A program made the position numbers and the translations under genes. 20,217 bases of DNA from JAZDCJ01 sp036311985 (GTDB lineage Bacteria > Actinomycetota > Actinomycetes > Actinomycetales > Micrococcaceae). The number at the start of each line of letters is the position of its first letter. Position 1 is the first letter of the stretch. Below, in pieces: positions 15,987 to 20,217 of this stretch. The notes under the pieces were generated by a model. That model was not told the origin of the DNA. It worked only from the letters and a program-made list of their open reading frames with translations, and searched no databases. The DNA is taken from the NCBI RefSeq assembly GCF_036311985.1, contig NZ_JAZDCJ010000072.1. One strand, given 5' to 3'.

Positions 15987-17078
15987 CTAGGTTCCGGCGC
16001 CCGAAGCGCCGTCGTTCTCGTGCTTTTGCCGGAGGGTCCGGCCTTCGGCGTGGTCCTTTCGTTCCTGGGCGTCCTTCTTGTCGCTGGCCTTGGTGTCCCG
16101 GGGCGGGAGCTGGATCGTTTCCTCGGCCTCGATCCCGCCCTGGAGCTGACGGCCGCGTTCCGTTTCGGTGTCGAACTCGGCGCCGAAGAGCAAGGAGATG
16201 TTCGCGATCCAGATCCACAGCAGCAGCACGATCATTCCGCCGATGGCGCCGTAGGTCTTGTTGTAGTTGCCGAAGTTGGACACGTAGAAGAAGAACCCGA
16301 GCGTGGCGACGGCCAGGACGACCAGGGAGATGAGCGCGCCGAGGCTCATCCAGCGGAACTTCGGCTGCTTCACGTTGGGCGTCGCGTAGTACAGCACGGC
16401 GATCATGAGGATCGCGAAGGCCACCAGGACCGGCCACTTCGCGATGTTCCACACCGTCACGGCGGTGGCACCGAGGCCGATGGAGTCGCCGATGGCTTGG
16501 GCCACCGGGCCCGAGACCACCAGGAGGATGGCCATGAGCACGGCCATGAGCAGCAGCACGACGGTGATGGCGAGCATCACGGGGCGCAGCTTGTAGAAGG
16601 GGCGGCCCTCGTCGACCTCGTAGATCCGGTTCATCGCGCGGCCGAACGCTCCGACGTATCCGGAGGCCGACCAGATCGCGCCCGCGAGGCCTGCGACCAG
16701 GGCAAGGCCGGCCGCGGGGGCGCTGGTGAGTTGCTGGATCGGTTGGCGGAGCGTGTCCACCACGGAGGGGTTAGCGAGGGTCTCGAGGGTCTGCAGCAGC
16801 GTCTGCGTGGTTTGTTCGGCCTGGCCGACCACCCCTAGGAGCGAGACGAGAGCCAGCAAGGCGGGGAAGAGGGAAAGGACGCCGAAGTAGGTCAGCCCCG
16901 CGGCCAGGTCGGTGCACTGGTCTTTGGAGAACTCGCGGACCGTGCGCTTGAGGATGTATTTCCAGGAGGGCTTGTCGACCTCGGCGGGGCTGTCCGGCTT
17001 CCGGTCGTCCTCGGGATCGGGGGCGTCCCGGCCCGTTGGGGTCCCGGTCTGTCGGGAGTTGGTTTCGCTGGTGGGCAT
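15987..17078 (-). CDS. YihY/BrkB family inner-membrane protein
   Basis: This 363-aa protein belongs to the YihY/virulence factor BrkB family, polytopic membrane proteins of uncertain function (the name does not imply RNase activity). A charged hydrophilic N-terminus of about 45 residues precedes the family start WKYILKRTVREFSKDQCTDLAAGLTYF. About six membrane segments follow, with the typical LWSASGY-like AIWSASGYVGAFGRAMNRIYEV and YKLRP motifs, then YGAIGGMIVLLLWIWI and a long charged tail. I chose the ATG at 17078 because GGAGG sits about 6 nt upstream. The frame stays open up to 17264 through the IS110 junction, but that part looks non-coding. IS110 copy 2 lies 165 bp upstream and may have replaced the native promoter. 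Confidence 0.88.
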   Translation of the reverse strand: MPTSETNSRQTGTPTGRDAPDPEDDRKPDSPAEVDKPSWKYILKRTVREFSKDQCTDLAAGLTYFGVLSLFPALLALVSLLGVVGQAEQTTQTLLQTLETLANPSVVDTLRQPIQQLTSAPAAGLALVAGLAGAIWSASGYVGAFGRAMNRIYEVDEGRPFYKLRPVMLAITVVLLLMAVLMAILLVVSGPVAQAIGDSIGLGATAVTVWNIAKWPVLVAFAILMIAVLYYATPNVKQPKFRWMSLGALISLVVLAVATLGFFFYVSNFGNYNKTYGAIGGMIVLLLWIWIANISLLFGAEFDTETERGRQLQGGIEAEETIQLPPRDTKASDKKDAQERKDHAEGRTLRQKHENDGASGAGT

Positions 17079-17230
17079 GGGGGCCTCCGGTTGTGGTTCT
17101 CTGCGCGGGGTATGGCACGCGTTTTGTGGGTGGCCGTCGTGTTTGCCCGGGGCGGAATGATGGCCCGCCTGGACGCTCGGCAGTTCCCCCGTGAGCCGTC
17201 CCAAGTAGGACGTCCGCTTGCCGTCTCGGC

Positions 17231-17243
17231 GGGGGGGGGGGGG
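17231..17243. repeat. 13-G homopolymer tract at the IS110 right-end junction
   Basis: An uninterrupted run of 13 G (13 C in transposase sense) lies exactly between the conserved right-end sequence ATAGAAGCAC of IS110 copy 2 and the yihY upstream DNA. The left-end junction of the same copy also sits in a run of C (transposase sense). The run appears to combine target and element bases. Its length may be unstable or mis-called. Confidence 0.9.
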
Positions 17244-17260
17244 TGCTTCTATGGTTTTCG

Positions 17261-18463
17261 TCAAGCCGCTTCGGGGAGCGGGTGGTTCCTGCGCTCGTAG
17301 AAGGTTCCGTCTCTGAGCATGGCGAAGAGGACGTCCGAGCGCCGTCGGGCGAGAGCGATCAGGGCTTGGTTGTGTCGTTTGCCTTGGGCTCGTTTGCGGT
17401 CGTAGTAGGCGCGGGATTCCGGGTCGTGGAGCGCCGCGAACGCGGAGAGGAACAGGGCGCGTTTGAGGACCTTGTTGCCGCGGCGCGAAGATTGTTCGCC
17501 TCGGATCGAGGTTCCGGATCGCCGGGTTACCGGCGCGACCCCGGCGTACGAGGCGAGGTGCGCGGATGACTTGAAGTCCTTGCCGACGACTTCGGTGAGG
17601 ATCCTCGCGGAGGTCCTGACGCCGATGCCGGGCATCGACGTCAGGACCTCGGTGAGAGGGTGGGCATCGACCGCCTGGAGGATCTCCTCGCCTATCTCGA
17701 CCCGCTGGCGGTGCAGTTGCTGGAGTTGTTCGGCCAGCCGGCCGGTGACTTTCGCGGCCGCGTTGGTTCCGGCCACGACGACCGTCTGCTCGGCCAGGGA
17801 GGCGAAGATGTCCTCGGTCAGGCGTGCGGCCATTCGTGGGGTCTGTTTCCTTAGGCGGGCCCGCACGTGGCCCCGGCCGGCGCTCTTCAGCGCTGCCGGA
17901 CTGGGATAGCGCATGAGCAGGTCGGTCACGGCAGGGTGGGACAACCGCGGCCCGAGGACGCGTTCCAGCGACGGGTGGATCTGCGTCAGGAGCCCGCGGA
18001 GCCGGTTGCTGACCTGAGTCGCCTGGGCGGCGAGATCGTCGTCGAAACCGCAGAGCATCGAGAGTTCGGCGATGTTCTCCTCGCTGACGGTGATGCTCCG
18101 GAGCGTGTGGGGCATCGTGCGGGCGGTGTCGGCGATGATGAACGCGTCCCTCGCATCCGTCTTCGCCTGTCCTGGATGGAGGTCTGCGACGCGGCGCATC
18201 GTCAGGCCCGGGAGATACGCCACGTCGATGCCGATCGACTGGGCGATCGCCACGGGCAGCGCCCCGATGGTTTTCGGCTGGTCCACGACCACGAGACAGC
18301 GACCGTGCTCGCGCCCGAGGCGTTCGAAGAGTTCCCTGATTCCCGGTTCCGACTGGGACAGTGTCTTGTTGTGGACGATCGTCCCGTCGGCCGTGAGCGC
18401 GGTGGCGTGGTGTTCGCTTTTGCCGACGTCCATGCCGATGAACAGGACAGGCTGGTCTTTCAT
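17261..18463 (-). CDS. IS110-family transposase (RNA-guided recombinase type)
   Basis: This 400-aa DEDD transposase has an N-terminal RuvC-like domain with D12 (GMDVGK), D61 (VVVDQP) and D103/D106 (TDARDA). A helical middle region (about 130-265) follows. The C-terminal Transposase_20 domain (about 275-400) has MPGIGVRTSARILTEV, YAGVAPVTRRSGTSIRG and RRGNKVLKRALF; the nucleophilic serine expected for IS110 is probably one of those around 316-326. I chose the ATG at 18463, with GAAGG 8 nt upstream. An in-frame ATG at 18505 is possible but abuts the bridge RNA. In the IS621 model the enzyme dimerises on a bridge RNA that pairs with donor and target DNA. The gene looks intact. Confidence 0.95.
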   Translation of the reverse strand: MKDQPVLFIGMDVGKSEHHATALTADGTIVHNKTLSQSEPGIRELFERLGREHGRCLVVVDQPKTIGALPVAIAQSIGIDVAYLPGLTMRRVADLHPGQAKTDARDAFIIADTARTMPHTLRSITVSEENIAELSMLCGFDDDLAAQATQVSNRLRGLLTQIHPSLERVLGPRLSHPAVTDLLMRYPSPAALKSAGRGHVRARLRKQTPRMAARLTEDIFASLAEQTVVVAGTNAAAKVTGRLAEQLQQLHRQRVEIGEEILQAVDAHPLTEVLTSMPGIGVRTSARILTEVVGKDFKSSAHLASYAGVAPVTRRSGTSIRGEQSSRRGNKVLKRALFLSAFAALHDPESRAYYDRKRAQGKRHNQALIALARRRSDVLFAMLRDGTFYERRNHPLPEAA

Positions 18464-18507
18464 GGCAGTCACCTTCGATTCGTGGACCAGATCCTGGGCG
18501 GCCACTA

Positions 18508-18682
18508 GGCGGTGACGTTCACATCCACGTTACGCAGACCCCGGACTCGGGCGTGCTTCTATTAGCGATCCGTGACCGCCAGTACCGGCTCCGGTGACTA
18601 CACCCCCCGGATCATGAAGGACTGGGGGCAGACATCATGCCGGAGCCGGCTGGCTACCCGCCCCCTGATCATCGCCGATCAG
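18508..18682 (-). ncRNA. putative IS110 bridge RNA (copy 2)
   Basis: In transposase sense (high to low coordinates) the left end holds three structured parts. First is a 5' hairpin (CTGATC/GATCAG, 18665-18682). Second is a target-binding loop of 45 nt (18595-18639) closed by a perfect 10-bp stem (18585-18594 with 18640-18649). Third is a donor-binding loop closed by a 10-bp stem with one mismatch (18508-18517 with 18571-18580). In the donor loop, ATAGAAGCAC (18562-18553) equals the element's right end (17252-17243), and GTAACG (18533-18528) is complementary to the left end CGTTAC (18703-18698). In the target loop, TGCCCCC and CCGGGGGG could be left and right target guides. This order matches the IS621 bridge RNA. 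Exact RNA ends are inferred. Confidence 0.75.
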
Positions 18683-18706
18683 CAGGCCACGAAAAAGGTA
18701 ACGGGG

Positions 18707-18864
18707 GGGTCCAGGGGCACGATCTCGGTGACGGTGGCCGCGGTGGACGGGCCCTCGAGGAAGTGGGGGTCGATCTTCGCGGCGGCGCTCGGGGAGGCCG
18801 GAGGCGCGGTCACGGCGGGGGAGGAGGCGCCGGGGGAAGCGGACGACGCCGGGGCGCCTCGGTG
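18707..18864 (-). pseudogene. open-frame fragment, possibly part of a HmuT-like heme-binding lipoprotein
   Basis: After the TAG of the HtaA-like gene the same minus-strand frame stays open into IS110. It reads an Ala/Pro/Ser-rich stretch and then AAAKIDPHFLEGPSTAATVTEIVPLDPP. The DPxxLEGPSTA pattern after a low-complexity linker recalls the start of mature HmuT-type heme substrate-binding proteins, which are often encoded beside htaA. There is no start codon with a signal peptide, and the sequence across IS110 does not continue it, so any gene is broken on both sides. The assignment is tentative. Confidence 0.3.
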
Positions 18865-20021
18865 CTAGGCGGTGGCCCGGCGGCGGTGGGCCACCAGGAG
18901 CAGCGCGCCGAGCAGGAGGGAGCCGAGGCCGGCCAGGGCCAGCCCGTTGCCCTCGGCGCCGGTCGCGGCGAGCGGGGAGCCCACCGTGCCGCCGGTCGCG
19001 TAGATGCCCGTCCCGTCCTTGACGAGGACCTGGCGGCCATCGCTCGCCTGGCCCAGCGGCAGGGTGACGCTGAGGGCGTCGAGCGCTTCTCCGGCCTCGT
19101 AGAAGCCGGCGAACGGCGCCGTTCCGGCCGCGGTCAGGGTGACCGGGGCGTGGGAGGCGCCGACCTGCCGCGAGCCCACGGAGGCCCCGCCGAGCTTGAC
19201 GGTGCCGATGACGACGCCGGCGCGGCTGAACTTGTTGCCGTCCATGTCAGAGGAGGTCATGTTGGCGATCAGCGAACCGGTCGCGGGGCCGCTCTGCTGC
19301 AGGTGCAGGTTGGAGATGCACAGGTCCAGGACGCCGTCGTGTCCGGTGAAGTGGACGGAGCCGCCGAACTGGGCCCAACCGGTGCGGTTCCCGGTCGAGT
19401 AGCTGCCGGTTCCGCCGGTGAAGACGAAGTCGGAGCCGTTGTAGCTGGCGCCGTCGATGGTCCAGCCGCCCTTGGCGATGCCGCTGCGGATGTAGTTGCG
19501 GAACGAGTCCTTGACGCCCCAGGTGAGGGTCGCGCCGGACACTGCGTTGGACAGGCAGACCGTCTCGTAGACGGGCTTGGTGTCCTGCGTGGTGGTGCCG
19601 GTGGAGCCCGTCGTGACGGTCGTGCCGGTGCGGGTGTTCGTTCCGGTGTTGCCGCCGGTGCTGCCGCCCGTGTTCCCGCCCGTGGACGGGGTGCCCGTCC
19701 CGGTGCCGGCCTGGGTCGCGGAGAGCTGGACGCGCACGTTCTGGCTCGTGTTCGTCGTTCCCTGGCCGTGGGCCTTGGACGTGTAGACGGTGAAGCCGGA
19801 GGCCGCGCCGGCCGGGACGGTGAGCGTCAGCGAGAAGTTGCCGTCGGCGGACAGCGGGGCGGTGCGTCCGGCGGCCGTGGTGCCGGTGGAGTTGCCGGTG
19901 GCGACCCACACCGTCTGGCCTTCGACCAGGGCGCTCGCGGTGGCCGCGGCGTAGAAGCCGGCGTGGCCGCTCTGGCCGAGGCCCACGTAGATGCCGGTCC
20001 CGCGCCCGCCGCAGGCCAGGA
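18865..20021 (-). pseudogene. HtaA-domain heme-binding cell-wall protein, 5'-truncated by an IS256-like element
   Basis: The frame encodes a secreted-type domain from GTGIYVGLGQSGHAGFY onward. A Gly/Thr-rich linker of NTGGSTGG-like repeats (about residues 95-135 counted from the GTG at 19986) follows. Next is an HtaA domain (about 150-320: LTWGVKDSFRNYIRSGIAKGGW, VHFTGHDGVLDLCISN, PFAGFYEAGEALD). The C-terminus is an LAATG sorting motif with a hydrophobic segment and HRRR tail, i.e. an LAxTG sortase substrate. HtaA domains bind heme at the actinobacterial surface. Upstream of ACGGRGTG the frame hits a stop inside IS256-like sequence, so signal peptide and N-terminus are missing; the only start left is an internal GTG at 19986. 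The HtaA domain has two cysteines (ETVCLS, DLCISN) that might pair. Confidence 0.8.
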
Positions 20022-20217
20022 GGGTGTTTCATAGAGTGTGTAAGGGTCCGGTCTCTAACTGGGGTGTGACCTGTGGTTTCACCCCTTTGAAAGGACGGGC
20101 CTCATGGCAGATACCAACACCATTCCGAACCCTCTTGAAGGCGTTCTCAGCGCCGATCAGATCGACGCCCTCGTCACCGCCGCGGAGGATCTCGGGCAGG
20201 GGCGCCACGGCGTCGAG
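20022..20217 (+). mobile_element. IS256-like element, left end (continues beyond window)
   Basis: Sequence unrelated to the heme gene begins at about 20022 with GGGTGTTTCATAGAGTGTG. This resembles the terminal repeats of IS256-family elements, whose ends commonly carry an ACACACTCTATTTGACAC-like motif on the opposite strand. A reading frame with a ribosome-binding sequence follows. The other end and target duplication are outside the window, so the family call rests mainly on the terminus. Confidence 0.65.
20104..20217 (+). CDS. probable IS256-family transposase, first 38 residues
   Basis: ATG at 20104, with GAAAGGA about 10 nt upstream, opens MADTNTIPNPLEGVLSADQIDALV and the frame runs off the window end. 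The N-terminal part of IS256 transposases is poorly conserved, so the identity depends on the IS256-like terminus 80 bp upstream. It is transcribed away from the interrupted htaA-like gene. Confidence 0.6.
   Translation, partial: MADTNTIPNPLEGVLSADQIDALVTAAEDLGQGRHGVE

Larger units (their letters stand above)
17243..18706 (-). mobile_element. IS110-family element, copy 2 (complete)
   Basis: This ~1.46-kb element contains one transposase gene, a ~200-bp non-coding left end at high coordinates and a short right end at low coordinates. It has no long terminal inverted repeats and no evident target duplication, as usual for IS110. The left end is placed by comparison with copy 1 (shared to 18706). 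The right end is placed at the 10-nt sequence ATAGAAGCAC, which recurs in the putative bridge RNA. Exact ends are ambiguous by a few bases because both junctions lie in C runs. It separates the yihY upstream region from a decayed heme-uptake locus. Confidence 0.9.

Noticed and set aside
17079..17264. N-terminal extension of the YihY protein to 17264
   Set aside because: The extension runs through the 13-G run and into IS110; the ATG at 17078 has a strong ribosome-binding site and matches the family.
1..18706. A composite transposon carrying lut and pyc
   Set aside because: IS110 elements do not generally form composite transposons, no shared target duplication is visible, and the cargo is core metabolism. 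Direct-repeat recombination is kept as a finding instead.
18637..20034. A 465-codon plus-strand frame
   Set aside because: It begins inside the IS110 left end and is antisense to the HtaA-domain gene; Gly/Arg/Ala-rich shadow.
1..20217. tRNA, rRNA, CRISPR arrays, prophage genes
   Set aside because: I found no cloverleaf with a CCA end, no rRNA-like sequence, no regularly spaced repeats and no phage structural genes.

Overview
This window comes from a high-GC Gram-positive bacterium, most likely an actinomycete. The evidence is GC-rich codons, GTG and TTG starts, an LAxTG sortase-type anchor on an HtaA-domain protein, a DUF6766-type gene remnant and actinobacterial-style FCD/GntR regulators. 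I cannot name the genus from the sequence alone; Micrococcales is plausible.

Layout from left to right. 1-824 is the left-end half of an IS110-family element, cut by the window edge. It has inserted into a two-repeat DUF6766 membrane-protein gene, of which only the C-terminal half survives (825-1181), with two amber stops. A degenerate stretch follows to 1532. 1533-4294 is a small cassette: a flavin-reductase-like protein and a metabolite:H+ symporter, translationally coupled on the minus strand and divergent from a GntR/FCD regulator. 4442-10260 is a complete L-lactate utilisation locus: an LldR-like regulator, the permease lctP, and lutABC transcribed divergently from lctP. Three copies of the FadR/LldR-type operator TGGTCNGACCA and an unrelated 19-bp palindrome lie between lctP and lutA. 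10399-13851 is pyruvate carboxylase. Together the genes describe lactate import, oxidation to pyruvate by LutABC, and carboxylation to oxaloacetate. 13852-14241 is a 390-bp gap with several inverted repeats. 14242-15720 is a glutamine synthetase resembling the type I recall from Bacteroides and Treponema. A possible 58-aa ORF and a YihY/BrkB membrane protein follow.

17243-18706 is a complete second copy of the same IS110 element, apparently identical where it overlaps the first and in the same orientation. 18707-20021 is the wreck of a heme-uptake locus: an HtaA-domain cell-wall protein without its 5' end, and an open frame that may be a piece of a HmuT-like binding protein. 20022-20217 is the start of an IS256-like element.

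The most interesting find is the ~200-nt leader of the IS110 element, which reads as a bridge RNA. It has a 5' hairpin, a target loop closed by a perfect 10-bp stem, and a donor loop closed by a 9/10-bp stem. The donor loop contains a 10-nt match to the element's own right end and a 6-nt complement to its left end. The target loop contains C-run and G-run guides, which fits both observable insertion junctions lying in C tracts. IS110 bridge RNAs are an established concept (IS621); this element's RNA, guides and C-tract target preference are inferred here from the sequence.
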